Shown here piece by piece: positions 41,938 through 52,687 of a stretch of DNA of 64,000 bases (position 1 is the stretch's first letter; each line of letters begins with the position of its first letter). The notes under the pieces are model-generated. The model was given only the letters and a program-made list of their open reading frames with translations, had not been told where the DNA came from and ran no database searches. Made by a program: the position numbers and the translations under genes. The DNA is taken from assembly GCF_030519375.1 (NCBI RefSeq), contig NZ_JAUMKB010000013.1, forward strand, positions 1-64,000, written 5' to 3'. The DNA comes from Mucilaginibacter tolerans. Its GTDB lineage: Bacteria; Bacteroidota; Bacteroidia; Sphingobacteriales; Sphingobacteriaceae.

Positions 41938-43911
41938 TCAATTCTTGAATATCAGGCTTGCAAACTGGTTTAAAGAGCGCCTCCATGATTGCCACTCGTG
42001 TGCGGTGCCTGGAGATTCGTAAAACACCTGTTTAATGCCGGCCTTTTTAAGCGCCTCATGAAATCCATTTACGGTGGTCTGCATTCTTTCCGGCTCGGCA
42101 GTCCCAACACTTAAATAAAGTACTTTAACTTTTTCGTTAAAGGCATTTGCATCGGCAAACACGCCATTATACATTTTGGTTATATCGGTGCCCGGCTGCA
42201 TAAAGGCCGCCCCGCTAAAACCTCCTACATAAGCAAATTTATCGAGATTGGTCATCGTAGTTTGGAAGGTTTGAAATCCGCCCATTGAAAGCCCTGCCAT
42301 CGCACGATGGTCGCGGTCGGCAAGCGTTCTGAATTTTGCATCAACCATTGGAATAATCTCCTTCACAAGCACATCAGGAAAAACATTCCCCGCCATGCTT
42401 GGTCCACGAGTGGTAGTAGTTTCCGGTTTTGTTGGATCTGTGGCATACCCTCTGTCCATCACAACTATCATAGGTGCTGCCTGTTTTCCGGCGATCAGGT
42501 TGTCCAATATAAAATTCATTTTACCTTGTGCAGGCCAGCCGGTTTCGTCTTCACCCGAACCGTGTTGTAAGTAAAGTACCGGGTATCTTTTGTCGGTTTG
42601 TGTATCGTAACCGGGTGGCGTGTATACATTTGCCCGTCTCCAGGCCTTTGTAATGCCCGAGTAATAGTTTACTGAACGCACTTCTCCGTGAGGTACGTCT
42701 TTTATAGTATAAAAATCGCCCTCCGGATCTGCTATATCAATCCCGCTTGCCATTCTTCCCATGCCGTAAAAAGTTTGACTAGATGGATCAACAACTGCAA
42801 CGCCGTCAATTATCAGGGAATAGTAGTGGAATCCTAATGTAATCGGATCGGTAGTTACCGTCCAATAGCCCCCGGTATCTTTTGTCATCGGATACTTTTT
42901 CAATAAGTCAATTTGAACACTTTTTGCCTCCGGCGCCTTCACTCGGAAAAAAACAGTATTGTCCGGAAATATCTGCGGATATTTTACGCCCGGAATATTG
43001 GTGGGTGCCGATACACCTACCTCGTTGTAGGTGTATTGAGGGAACGTTGATGCATCTATCGGTTTGAAAATCAATTGTGAAAACATATATAAGCCATTTT
43101 TCCATACCTTAAAGTTGTGAACACCGGGCTCGATATAGTATATGTGCGGCACGTTTTTATCTGCCAGGTAATCGTGTGTGCGTTTGCTGAACGTAATTAA
43201 CCCGTCACTTGAGCCGCATGATATCCAAAGCAATTTTAACTTGCTTTTTGCAGCGTCGGGGTTCGGAAGCAATTCCTCAGGTTTTTTTGTATTGGGGGCT
43301 GAAGAAAAACCACCTACCCATGAAAATACATCAAGGTTTCCCAAACCAAAATTTAATGATTGCCCGCCACCCATTGAAAGGCCGGCAATTGCCCTGTGAT
43401 CCTTATCCGTATATACATGATATTTATGATCAATAAATGGTATCAGGTCGTTTAACAGGTCTTTTTCAAAGGTGGCAAAGCCTTGTACCTTATCGGGTGC
43501 CATGATATTTCCGGTCGCCCGGTCGTCTTTTATTGCCCTGCCATTCGGCAACACAACTATCATGGGTACAATTTTATTCTCCGCATACAGGTTATCCAAT
43601 ATCACCTGAGGGCTGCCGCCACTATACCATTCTTTTTCATCGCCACCGATACCGTGCAAAAGATACAGCACCGGGTATTTTTTACTTTTAGAATATCCGG
43701 GAGGTGTGTAAATCAGGGCACGGCGCGTGTTGCCCACGGTCTTTGATTCATAAGTGATCGTGTCGATTTTTCCATGCGGAATACCTGCACGAAATACATC
43801 AAAGCCGACTCGTGCCTGGCTAACTATGTCTTGTGAATACGCTGGTATGCAAAACAAAAGAAGGATACATGCTGCAAAAAACAATCGCTTAGTTTGTAGT
43901 GATCTGTTCAT
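41938..43911 (-). CDS. Double CE1 esterase (feruloyl/acetylxylan esterase)
   Basis: This 657-residue secreted protein has two full CE1 alpha/beta-hydrolase domains. Domain 1 (about 40-290) has LLHGIGGDEKEW, nucleophile Ser in AGLSMGGGQS and a His in PGVHNFKVW. An E-set/CBM48-like sandwich (about 300-400) links to domain 2 (about 405-657). Domain 2 has LQHGSGEDETGW, Ser in AGLSMGGFQT and His in GTAHEWQSW. Both catalytic centres look complete. CE1 members cleave ferulate or acetate esters from arabinoxylan; the two domains may differ in preference. The E-set plus domain 2 half closely resembles the single esterase at 58015-59136. Confidence 0.9.
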   Translation of the reverse strand: MNRSLQTKRLFFAACILLLFCIPAYSQDIVSQARVGFDVFRAGIPHGKIDTITYESKTVGNTRRALIYTPPGYSKSKKYPVLYLLHGIGGDEKEWYSGGSPQVILDNLYAENKIVPMIVVLPNGRAIKDDRATGNIMAPDKVQGFATFEKDLLNDLIPFIDHKYHVYTDKDHRAIAGLSMGGGQSLNFGLGNLDVFSWVGGFSSAPNTKKPEELLPNPDAAKSKLKLLWISCGSSDGLITFSKRTHDYLADKNVPHIYYIEPGVHNFKVWKNGLYMFSQLIFKPIDASTFPQYTYNEVGVSAPTNIPGVKYPQIFPDNTVFFRVKAPEAKSVQIDLLKKYPMTKDTGGYWTVTTDPITLGFHYYSLIIDGVAVVDPSSQTFYGMGRMASGIDIADPEGDFYTIKDVPHGEVRSVNYYSGITKAWRRANVYTPPGYDTQTDKRYPVLYLQHGSGEDETGWPAQGKMNFILDNLIAGKQAAPMIVVMDRGYATDPTKPETTTTRGPSMAGNVFPDVLVKEIIPMVDAKFRTLADRDHRAMAGLSMGGFQTFQTTMTNLDKFAYVGGFSGAAFMQPGTDITKMYNGVFADANAFNEKVKVLYLSVGTAEPERMQTTVNGFHEALKKAGIKQVFYESPGTAHEWQSWRRSLNQFASLIFKN

Positions 43912-43943
43912 TGTTATTTAGTATTTATCAGTTAATAAAATTG

Positions 43944-45224
43944 TCAATTGATTTGTGGTTGTATAAGCTGGTATTTGCCGCTAAGATGCATCAGGCTGAA
44001 CAGGTATAACAGGCCATCATAGTATGGATCAAAATAATTATCTGCATAAGGTTCCAGCTTAGCGTTCCAAAGTGGTCGTACAAAATCGAATTTGGTGTTG
44101 TCGGTGATCATAAGCGAGGCTGCGGCAGAGGTGGCCACCAATCCCAGGGAATGGCGTAATTTTCTGATACCCCCTGCCGGAAGTATAAACTCCGGGGTGG
44201 TGCCATCGGTGTTAAACTGATCGTCGAAATCATTTATCCCTTTTGATCGTAAAAAATTCTGGAGTCGCTTTGCATAGGCCTGTTGCCACATTTTATCCTT
44301 CCCGAACCAGACATAATCCATAGCGATATTCATGGGGACCCTCCAGGAGTCGAAACGAAATGCTGGTTGCATCCGTCCGGAGCCAAATGGCTTGCCGCTG
44401 AAATAGGTATTATCCGGATTAAGACCGGTTACAGGGTCACAAGCTCTGTGTAAAAATACTCTTGCGGTGTCAGCGCAATCCCGATAAAATTGTTCGTGGC
44501 CATCTTTGGCGTAAAGCGCCCATACTTCGTAAAATGCAGGCAAATCATAGGAAGGGTCGGTCCATTCATACCCCTTACCTTCAGGTACAAAGGAAATTTG
44601 CTTTGCCGCCATGTTTATTAAAGGATGAATATTGTCTGTGCCGTCTTTTTTCCAAATGGCATCCAGTATCCTTCTGGCCTCTGCGTAGTAGTTGATGCCT
44701 GTATTATTTCCCCATTTGTTGGAGGCAAAAAACAAGTCGGTGATATAGTATAACTCCCCGTCGGACGCAGAGCCCTCCGAATTACGCACCATTGTTTTGG
44801 GATTGATGCTCCAGGCAAAATATCCTTCCCTTGGTCCGTCCTGGTGTTGAAGATATTTTTTTGACCATCGCCATATACGGTCAAAAACATCCTTTTTGTT
44901 AAGCTGCACGGCGATCATCATACCATAAGAAAGTCCTTCTGTTCTGGCATCATGATTTTTTACATCAGACACGTACGCCATGGAATCGCCTACCTCGAAA
45001 TAAACCTTATTGGGGCCTTCAAACACGTCATGATAAGCCTTTGTCAGCTTACTGTCGATATCAGCTTTGCTATACCCTGCCTCGTGAAAAAGATCCGGAT
45101 AAGCGCCGGAAGCAACAGCACCCGTACCCGGCGCTTTTTTTGAAGCCTTCCGGTTTTGACTAACTGCAAAAACAGGCAGCAAAGCAACCATCAAATACAA
45201 TAACACTAATTTTTTTATACTCAT
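43944..45224 (-). CDS. GH8 xylanase / reducing-end xylose-releasing exo-oligoxylanase
   Basis: This 426-residue protein has a signal peptide (1-22) and an (alpha/alpha)6-barrel GH8 domain. The general acid Glu97 is in DARTEGLSYGMMIAVQ, followed by RIWRWSKKYLQ and the SASDGELYYI segment with an active-site Asp. FRFDSWRVPMNIAMDYVWFG and RSKGINDFDDQF lie later in the barrel. GH8 enzymes in xylan loci are endo-xylanases or Rex-type enzymes that release xylose from the reducing end of oligosaccharides. It lies 20 bp after GH3 and 32 bp before the CE1-CE1 gene, in the same operon. Confidence 0.92.
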   Translation of the reverse strand: MSIKKLVLLYLMVALLPVFAVSQNRKASKKAPGTGAVASGAYPDLFHEAGYSKADIDSKLTKAYHDVFEGPNKVYFEVGDSMAYVSDVKNHDARTEGLSYGMMIAVQLNKKDVFDRIWRWSKKYLQHQDGPREGYFAWSINPKTMVRNSEGSASDGELYYITDLFFASNKWGNNTGINYYAEARRILDAIWKKDGTDNIHPLINMAAKQISFVPEGKGYEWTDPSYDLPAFYEVWALYAKDGHEQFYRDCADTARVFLHRACDPVTGLNPDNTYFSGKPFGSGRMQPAFRFDSWRVPMNIAMDYVWFGKDKMWQQAYAKRLQNFLRSKGINDFDDQFNTDGTTPEFILPAGGIRKLRHSLGLVATSAAASLMITDNTKFDFVRPLWNAKLEPYADNYFDPYYDGLLYLFSLMHLSGKYQLIQPQIN

Positions 45225-45243
45225 ATCGTAATTGAATTACAGT

Positions 45244-47838
45244 TTATATAATTTTGATTTTTATAATTTTCAGGTCCTTATTGTCGGAGCTTTCTCCGTA
45301 AAGTAATTCGTACTCGCCGGGGGCAACTTTAACTACCGCGTCTGCCGGGTCAAAAAACTCGAAGGTTTTTGCCGGAAGGTCTATCTTAACCAGCTCCTTC
45401 GCTCCGGATGATAGCGGTATTCTTTTGAACGCACGCAACGTTTTCAAAGGTGAATCCGGATCATTCAATTTCCGGACATATACCTGCAGCACTTCTGTTC
45501 CGTCACGTTTCCCTGTATTTGCAACCGGGACCGTGAGCTGTATGCCTTCTGTGTTAACTATCTGTGTTTTGCTTGCTGTAGCATCGCCAACATTAAACGT
45601 AGTGTAGCTTAACCCAAACCCGAAGGGGAACAAAGGGTCTGATGTCATATAACGATAGGTGCGCCCCTTCATGGCGTACTCGCTAAAATCAGGAAGTTGC
45701 TGCACGTTTTTGTAGAAGGTAACCGGTAAATGTCCCGCCGGGTTATAGTCGCCGAAAATTACATCAGCAACGGCTTGCCCGCCTGCCTCACCGCTATACC
45801 ATGCCTGCAAAATAGCGTCGCAGTTTTGTGTTTCAGGAACCATGGCAACTGCTGAGCCCGAGCAATTTACGAACACAACTTTTTTACCAGCCTTCTTCAA
45901 TGCCTCTATACAACTGCGTTGCACGGCAGGTAATTCAATGTCAGTGCGGTCGCCGCCTTTAAAACCAGGCAATGAGATGGGCATTTCTTCGCCTTCTAAG
46001 CGCGGCGATATACCACCTACAAATACAACTACATCCGCATCCTTTACCTTGTCAACTAACTTGTCAAAAGTTGCAGGGACTTCCTTGCCGAAAGTAAAAC
46101 CAAAACTGGCCGCCCAGTTATTTAATTGCTTGTACTGCACTTCTATTTTGTATGATTTACCGGCGTCAACATGTAATGGGTAACGTCTGGGTATTGATCT
46201 CCAACTGCCTGTCCTCAAAACTGATTGCCCATCAACAAAGAGCTCGGCAGAACCGGTGGCCTCCAGCTTGAACACGATATCATCGCTGACAGTTGGGGTA
46301 TATGTAGTTTCATATTTGGCCGAAAAATTCTCGATATTAACGCCCTGGGTAAATTGGTGGGCACCTAATGTTGTAAGTGCAATGGCCCCGGATAATTGCT
46401 CAGTAGTTACCGCAGGGCCTTCGAAATTCCGGTTGTTCCAATAAGTGGCACGTAAGCCTGGTTTACCGTCAATTGAAGATTGATCAAACGCATTTAAAGT
46501 GATTTTGTCTTCCGTTAAATCACAGGCCTGATCATAAATAATCTGTCCCGGGTTCAATTTACCCTTAATGCCATCCAAAATGTTTATGGTGCTTGGTGGC
46601 GTACCATTATAATTACCCCAAAGCATTTGCGAGTTATCGGCGTTGGGGCCTATAACTGCAATTTTTTGTAGAGTTTTGCTTAGCGGCAAGATGTCATTTT
46701 TATTTTGCAGAAGTGTCATCGTTTCACGGCCCATCTGGAGAGCAAGCTTTTGATGCGCTTCAGAGTTAACAACTGACATTGGAATTTTAGCCCAGGGTAC
46801 AAGTTCATCTTTGTCCATCTCTCCAAGTTCAAAGCGCTGGGTCATCAGGCGTATAACACTTGTATTGATGTCCTTTTCCTTAATTAAACCGTGTGCTACC
46901 GCATCCGGTATTTTATCGAATGCATATCCAACGCATTCCACATCGGTACCTGAAAGTACCGCTTTTGCTGAAGCATGACTGGCATCTGATGATGAGTAGT
47001 GACTGTGGTAAAAATCTGTTATCGCGCCACAGTCAGAAACTACAAGGTATTTAAACCCCCATTCATTGCGTAAAATTTGTCCTAGCAAACGGCTATTGCC
47101 GCAGCAGGGCTCATCATCCAGCCTTTGGTAGGCGCACATCACTTCTCTTACATCCGCCTGCTGTACTAAAGCTTTAAAGGCAGGAAGATAGGTTTCCCAA
47201 AGATCGCGTGGTTCAACATCGGTAATGTTGAGCTGATGACGGGTTGACTCTGGTCCGGAATGTACCGCAAAGTGCTTGGCGCAAGCCAGCAATTTACGAT
47301 ATTTGGCGTTGGCAGGCCCCTGCAAACCACGTACTACCTGTATACCCATGCGCGAGGTTAGATACGGGTCCTCGCCGTATGTTTCTTGCCCACGGCCCCA
47401 CCGTGGGTCGCGGAAAATATTCACATTAGGCGTCCAGACAGACAGGTCATGAAAACGCTGGCTTTCCCCTTGTTTTTTATATTCATTATTTTTAGCACGA
47501 GCCTCATCAGACACGGCATCAAAAACAGTAAAAACAAGCTGATCATCAAACGAGGCAGCCATACCTACCGGTTCAGGAAAAACCGAGACCGGACCCTGGT
47601 TCGCATAGCCATGTAATGCCTCGCTCCACCAATTAAATTTTTTTATGCCCAATCTCGGAATCGCGTCCGAAACATCCTTCATTAGGGTCACCTTTTCTTT
47701 AAGTGTCAGCCTCGATACCAAGTCTTTTGCTCTTACTGCCGAGGGTAAATTAGGGTTTTGGTATGGTAGTATTTGCGCCGAGACACATAGACCGCATACC
47801 ATAAATACAGAAGCAAGTAAATTTTTCTTCAGGTTCAT
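45244..47838 (-). CDS. GH3 beta-xylosidase/beta-glucosidase with PA14 domain
   Basis: This 864-residue secreted enzyme starts at the ATG at 47838, which directly precedes a signal peptide ending VSAQ. An in-frame ATG 90 bp upstream would mask the signal. The N-terminal barrel includes SVFPEPVGMAASFD, CAKHFAVHSGPE and the nucleophile Asp in YLVVSDCGAITD. A PA14 module (about 440-560, LRATYWNNRNFEG to LRTGSWRS) is inserted in the C-terminal alpha/beta sandwich. PFGFGLSYTTF and a fibronectin-III-like end complete it. This layout occurs in BxlA-type xylosidases. It heads the six-gene leftward operon and would finish xylo-oligosaccharides to xylose. Confidence 0.93.
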   Translation of the reverse strand: MNLKKNLLASVFMVCGLCVSAQILPYQNPNLPSAVRAKDLVSRLTLKEKVTLMKDVSDAIPRLGIKKFNWWSEALHGYANQGPVSVFPEPVGMAASFDDQLVFTVFDAVSDEARAKNNEYKKQGESQRFHDLSVWTPNVNIFRDPRWGRGQETYGEDPYLTSRMGIQVVRGLQGPANAKYRKLLACAKHFAVHSGPESTRHQLNITDVEPRDLWETYLPAFKALVQQADVREVMCAYQRLDDEPCCGNSRLLGQILRNEWGFKYLVVSDCGAITDFYHSHYSSSDASHASAKAVLSGTDVECVGYAFDKIPDAVAHGLIKEKDINTSVIRLMTQRFELGEMDKDELVPWAKIPMSVVNSEAHQKLALQMGRETMTLLQNKNDILPLSKTLQKIAVIGPNADNSQMLWGNYNGTPPSTINILDGIKGKLNPGQIIYDQACDLTEDKITLNAFDQSSIDGKPGLRATYWNNRNFEGPAVTTEQLSGAIALTTLGAHQFTQGVNIENFSAKYETTYTPTVSDDIVFKLEATGSAELFVDGQSVLRTGSWRSIPRRYPLHVDAGKSYKIEVQYKQLNNWAASFGFTFGKEVPATFDKLVDKVKDADVVVFVGGISPRLEGEEMPISLPGFKGGDRTDIELPAVQRSCIEALKKAGKKVVFVNCSGSAVAMVPETQNCDAILQAWYSGEAGGQAVADVIFGDYNPAGHLPVTFYKNVQQLPDFSEYAMKGRTYRYMTSDPLFPFGFGLSYTTFNVGDATASKTQIVNTEGIQLTVPVANTGKRDGTEVLQVYVRKLNDPDSPLKTLRAFKRIPLSSGAKELVKIDLPAKTFEFFDPADAVVKVAPGEYELLYGESSDNKDLKIIKIKII

Positions 47839-48358
47839 GTTGTATACTATAATTGGTGATTTAGTTCGCAGATAATTGAAAAAAGCCGACTTAACAGAAG
47901 AACAAATGCTCTGCCAACAATTGTTCAATTAATTTCTTCCAAAACTATTTTGAAAATGGAACTTGATGTGTCACAAATGTTGAATAAATCAACACTTTGG
48001 TTGAAATATGCTGCATTTTTAGTCGTACGGATGTCTTAATTAGGCAATCAATTTTAAAAAGCCCGAAATAATTGAACAATTTTAATATCCATGTTACATC
48101 TACTGCCGGCAATAAAACAAGTGAACTGTTAGCAGCCGAGTGACCCCTATTTAGTCTACAATACGTACTGGCTTCAAGGCAAGGTTAGGCTACGAAAGTT
48201 TATTAATTTTTATTTACGCAATCGATTGCTTTTTTTAAATTTATGTTTAGATTTACGTTGTGAAGCTTCTGCTAAACGATTAGCCGGAAGTAATACCAAT
48301 ATAAACCCCTCGTTTTCGAAAACTAAATTATTAGCATAATTATCTTCCGATAAGAGGA
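47839..48358. promoter_or_regulatory. Divergent control region between GH3 operon and HTCS
   Basis: This 520-bp gap holds both promoters. The motif ACAAATGTTG (47973-47982) is followed by a palindrome TGTTGA-ATAAA-TCAACA (47978-47994) that overlaps it. Further short palindromes are ACAATTGT near 47917 and AATTGAACAATT near 48070. The rest (48080-48358) shows no recognisable gene or hairpin terminator. The motif lies 135 bp upstream of the GH3 start. Confidence 0.45.
47973..47982 (+). promoter_or_regulatory. Shared xylan-locus motif, site 3 (ACAAATGTTG)
   Basis: Third exact copy of ACAAATGTTG, placed 135 bp before the GH3 operon start and overlapping a 17-bp palindrome. Confidence 0.4.
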
Positions 48359-51300
48359 ATGACTATACAATTTTTAAAAAAAGTAATGGCATCTGGCACG
48401 TTAAATTACCCACGACCACTCAGGCGAGCTACGGTTACACGACTGTTTTTCATGGTATTAATGGTATCATTCGGTATTACCACCGAGTGCCGTGGCCAGA
48501 CAATACGATTTACTGTACTGACTTCCCGCGACGGTCTGCTCTCGAATACTGTTAATGCGATCATCAAAGATCATTGCGGATTTTTATGGTTTGCAACAGC
48601 AGACGGCCTTGACAGATTTGACGGTATAGAACATAAAACATACCGTTTTGATCCGGCAGATAAATCAGGCTATAGCTCTAAGGAAGTTACAAGCATGTAC
48701 GAGGACGGCACAGGGCAACTTTGGGTTGGTACGATGGGCGGCGGATTGTTTTTTTTCGACCGTTCTCACGACCAGTTTCAAACTTACCCGGAGAGTTCCG
48801 CTTATAAATATCTCACAAGCAGCTATATTAAAACCATCTATGGTGATAAACATGGCCGGCTTTGGATTGGGACGCTGGCAGGTTTGTGCGTACTCGACCC
48901 TAAGACAAAAAGGGAAGTATTTTATGCGCCCGGCGAACACAAACCCGGACAGCTCCAGTCAGGTATTATATTATCTATTTTCAGGGATAGCCAACAACGA
49001 ATGTGGATTGGAACAGATAAAGGTCTGCGTCTTTATAATGAGAAATCAAACAGTTTCATTTCCTTCCGGCATGAAGACAATAACTCTTCAAGCATCCCAA
49101 ATGACGGCGTCAATACCATAGCCGAATGCCAAAACCGACTGTGGATAGGCACTAACGATGGACTTAGCAGCCTGTCGCCGGATCTAAAGACCTTCCGAAA
49201 TTTTAAGTATAGCGCCAACGATAATAATACACTCAGCGGCAACCTTATTTATAGTATAGCTGCAAGCGGTGATGATATTTGGGTAGGTACTGAGGGTGGA
49301 CTAAATATTGTAGATCCGATGTCAGGAAAGGTAAAGCGCTATGATCATGACGACAGGAATAAATTCAGCGTAAGCAGCAAATCTATCCGCTGCATTTATA
49401 ATGATCCCGAAGGCATTTATTGGATTGGCACCTATCAGGGGGGAGTGGATAAGTATGACAAAAACCTTACCTTATTTAACTCAAAGCAAAATAATGCCTA
49501 CGACCCAGCCGGGCTAAACGCACCATTCGTTTCGTCGTTCGCAGAGAACAAGGACGGCGATATATACGTAGGCACGGACGGTGGGGGCCTGAATCTTTTT
49601 CATATAAAAAGCGGTTTATTCAGCCATATTGCCATCAAGACGAAAGAAAAAAATAATTCGGCTGGTCTTCCGATACTAAGTATGATGCTTGACCGAAACC
49701 AGCAGCTTTGGATTGGCACTTTCCAATATGGCCTATTTATTTATAACACGAAAACAGGCCAGTGTAAACAATTAAATGCAGGAAAAGATATTTCCCACAT
49801 AAATCAGAACGAAATTTTCTGCTTTAAAGAGGATAGCAAGGGGAAAATTTGGATCGGCACCAATGGCGGCGGAGTAAATGTGTTTGATCCTAATACAAAA
49901 ACATTTTTGAAATACGTACCGGCCCCGGTTTCTGCCGGTGAAAGACAGTTGCCTGTAAATGGTTTCATCAGGGCTATTGAAGAGGACCATGAGGGAAACA
50001 TATGGATCGGCACCTATGGTGGTGGAATAGCAGTTTTAAACCCTACAAGCCAAAAGTTTCGGTTATACAATAATAAAAATACCGGAATGGCGATCGATCG
50101 CGCATTTTCACTCCTGGAAGACCGTAGTGGCAATATGTGGATTGGCACTCCCGGCAATGGGTTATTTTGCTTTAATTCCAGCCAAAAAAAATTAGTTAAT
50201 TATTCCTCGTCAGAAAATCTACCAGACGGAGTAGTGCATAAGCTGCTGGAAGATAATAGTGGAAATATTTGGTTAAGTACCGGTAAAGGAATATGCAAAT
50301 TTAACCCGGCGTCAAAAAAATTCACTCAGTATTCCACTTGCAATGGTCTGCAAAATGATGCATTTATCGATGGATCTGGCCTCCGGTCAACCAAAGGCCT
50401 GCTTTTTTTCGGTGGGGCTGAGGGCTTTAATTATATAGACCCACAGCAGGAAGTAAAACGAAATGGCAACGTTCCTCCCGTATTCCTTACCGCCCTAAAA
50501 GTAAACAATACCGTTGTAAAGGCGGGCAATCGTTCGGCACTTAAACAAGATATTTCGGTAGCTAAGCAGATCGACCTAGATTATAAGCAAAATTTCTCAA
50601 TCAGCTATTCTGCAATTAATTTTACGCTTCCCCAGCAGAACAAATACGCCTACATCCTTAAATCGTTTAATAAAAATTGGAATTATGTAGGTTCAGCGAC
50701 AACAGCGTATTATACGAATCTAGATCCTGGCGAATACCTGTTTATGGTGCGGGCTTGTAACAACGATGGAATATGGAACAACTCCGGGACACAAATCCGC
50801 ATCATAATTCATCCGCCGATATGGATGACGTGGTACGCCTACTTGTTTTATTCGCTGATAGCCGTGGGTGCACTGCTGCTCATCCGTTATAGGGGTATTA
50901 AGAAATTGAAAGCCAAGCTTGCACTGGAACAGGAAAGAAGGGAGGCGGAACAGCTACATGAGCTTGATATGCTTAAAATTAAATTTCTTACCAACCTGAG
51001 TCATGAATTCCGAACCCCAATTTCGCTTATCATGGCCCCTGCAGACAAGCTACTAGCAGAGCATAAAGACGAGCAGACAACGAGCCAATTGGCAGTAATA
51101 CGTCGAAATGCCCGGCGGCTATTGAATTTGGTAAACCAACTTTTAGATTTCAGGAAATTAGAGGAACAAGAATTAAGGCTTAGCCTGGCAGAAGGTGAGA
51201 TAATTTCGTTTATCTGCGGCGTCATAGATTCCTTTCATGACTTGTCAGAGTCGCGAAACATTGCCCTTGAATTTAACGCACCACAGGAGAAATCGTTCGT

Positions 51301-52534
51301 ACGCTTTGATCACGACAAAGTGGAGCGTATTTTATTTAACCTCCTTTCCAATGCTTTCAAATTTACATTACCCGGAGGGGTGGTTTCTGTAGATATCGCT
51401 CAACATCCTACCTCCAGCGCCGATAAAATTGTGCTGGAATTTAAAGTAAGTGATACTGGTATCGGTATTGATCCGGATAGAAAACACTTAATATTCAAAC
51501 GGTTTTATCAAACAGGGGATGCCGTTGTCGGAAATGTAAACCCGGGAAGCGGAATCGGTCTATCAATCACGAAAGAATTCGTTGAAATGCATGATGGCAG
51601 CATTTCGGTTGAAAGTGAAATTGGGAAAGGCACCGTTTTCACGGTGTTACTTCCTCTTGAGATTTTTGCTGATAATTCGATCAAAGTTCTCCTGCCAGCC
51701 AAAACACCTGTTAAGGAAAAAGATACCTATTTAAAAAGAAATAATAACCCGGTTGTTACGGAAATACCTGTACTGCTTATTGTGGAAGATAACGATGAGT
51801 TCCGCTATTACATAAAGGATAATTTAAAAACCCAATATAAAATTGTTGAGGCATCGAACGGTGAAGAAGGTTGGGATAAAGCGCTCTCATGCCACCCCGA
51901 TTTAATCATTAGCGATATAACCATGCCACATATGAATGGCATAACGCTGAGTAGAAAAATCAAAGCGGATAAACGTACCAGCCACATTCCATTTATAATG
52001 CTTACCGCCCGCACGCGCGAAGATGAACAGCTATTAGGACTTGAATCGGGTGCAAACGATTATCTGACAAAACCCTTTAATTTCGAGATTTTAAATGTCA
52101 AAATCAAAAATTTATTACAACTTAACACCGCGCTCAAGAATACCTACAGCAAGCAATTAAAAGTTGTCCACCCTGACGTAGAGGTTGAATCGAGCAGGGA
52201 AAAATTCTTAATCAAGGTGATCAACTACATAGATAACAACTTAAATAATCCAAAATTTTCTGTTGTTGATCTGAGTCAACATTTGTCTATGAGCCGGGGA
52301 GCCCTTTACACAAAAATATTTGAGCTTACAGGTCTTCCTCCCGTTGAGTTTATCAGATCGTATAAGCTCGACCGGGCCGCGATATTGCTTCTGAAGAGTG
52401 ATCTTACCGTTTCACAAATAGCTTACGAAGCAGGTTTCGCCACGCCTCACTACTTTTCCCGTTCGTTTAAAGATAAATTTAATATGCTCCCTTCCGAATA
52501 CAGAAAGATGGAAAAAAACAGTGTAGTGGCATAA
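48359..52534 (+). CDS. HTCS hybrid two-component regulator (beta-propeller sensor)
   Basis: This 1391-residue protein is the classic one-protein signalling system of Bacteroidota polysaccharide loci. After a signal segment (residues about 20-46) come two seven-bladed propellers made of repeated WIGT-type (Reg_prop) blades (about 50-710). A Y_Y_Y domain (about 735-815, YTNLDPGEYLFMVRACNNDG) and one transmembrane helix (about 825-845) follow. The kinase has His882 in NLSHEFRTP and GxG boxes SDTGIGID and GSGIGLSIT. The receiver has Asp1186 in LIISDITMPHMNG, and an AraC domain covers about 1290-1391. Oligoxylan is the inferred ligand. The start at 48359 is provisional; an ATG nine codons later is also possible. 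Confidence 0.95.
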   Translation: MTIQFLKKVMASGTLNYPRPLRRATVTRLFFMVLMVSFGITTECRGQTIRFTVLTSRDGLLSNTVNAIIKDHCGFLWFATADGLDRFDGIEHKTYRFDPADKSGYSSKEVTSMYEDGTGQLWVGTMGGGLFFFDRSHDQFQTYPESSAYKYLTSSYIKTIYGDKHGRLWIGTLAGLCVLDPKTKREVFYAPGEHKPGQLQSGIILSIFRDSQQRMWIGTDKGLRLYNEKSNSFISFRHEDNNSSSIPNDGVNTIAECQNRLWIGTNDGLSSLSPDLKTFRNFKYSANDNNTLSGNLIYSIAASGDDIWVGTEGGLNIVDPMSGKVKRYDHDDRNKFSVSSKSIRCIYNDPEGIYWIGTYQGGVDKYDKNLTLFNSKQNNAYDPAGLNAPFVSSFAENKDGDIYVGTDGGGLNLFHIKSGLFSHIAIKTKEKNNSAGLPILSMMLDRNQQLWIGTFQYGLFIYNTKTGQCKQLNAGKDISHINQNEIFCFKEDSKGKIWIGTNGGGVNVFDPNTKTFLKYVPAPVSAGERQLPVNGFIRAIEEDHEGNIWIGTYGGGIAVLNPTSQKFRLYNNKNTGMAIDRAFSLLEDRSGNMWIGTPGNGLFCFNSSQKKLVNYSSSENLPDGVVHKLLEDNSGNIWLSTGKGICKFNPASKKFTQYSTCNGLQNDAFIDGSGLRSTKGLLFFGGAEGFNYIDPQQEVKRNGNVPPVFLTALKVNNTVVKAGNRSALKQDISVAKQIDLDYKQNFSISYSAINFTLPQQNKYAYILKSFNKNWNYVGSATTAYYTNLDPGEYLFMVRACNNDGIWNNSGTQIRIIIHPPIWMTWYAYLFYSLIAVGALLLIRYRGIKKLKAKLALEQERREAEQLHELDMLKIKFLTNLSHEFRTPISLIMAPADKLLAEHKDEQTTSQLAVIRRNARRLLNLVNQLLDFRKLEEQELRLSLAEGEIISFICGVIDSFHDLSESRNIALEFNAPQEKSFVRFDHDKVERILFNLLSNAFKFTLPGGVVSVDIAQHPTSSADKIVLEFKVSDTGIGIDPDRKHLIFKRFYQTGDAVVGNVNPGSGIGLSITKEFVEMHDGSISVESEIGKGTVFTVLLPLEIFADNSIKVLLPAKTPVKEKDTYLKRNNNPVVTEIPVLLIVEDNDEFRYYIKDNLKTQYKIVEASNGEEGWDKALSCHPDLIISDITMPHMNGITLSRKIKADKRTSHIPFIMLTARTREDEQLLGLESGANDYLTKPFNFEILNVKIKNLLQLNTALKNTYSKQLKVVHPDVEVESSREKFLIKVINYIDNNLNNPKFSVVDLSQHLSMSRGALYTKIFELTGLPPVEFIRSYKLDRAAILLLKSDLTVSQIAYEAGFATPHYFSRSFKDKFNMLPSEYRKMEKNSVVA

Positions 52535-52687
52535 GAGGTATTGTAGGGGATGTGTTTAATTCGTTATTAGACAGGTAACCTGATCTGCGCGAATGAAAGC
52601 ATGGGAAATGTGTGGGAGAGCTGGTTGTTTTAAATAGCCGCTATACTTTTTCTGAAATGCACTGTCTTTACTTTGGGCAGACGCAGT

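Noticed and set aside
47839..47928. Thirty-residue N-terminal extension of the GH3 enzyme
   Set aside because: The ATG at 47838 directly starts a signal peptide; the extension would block export.
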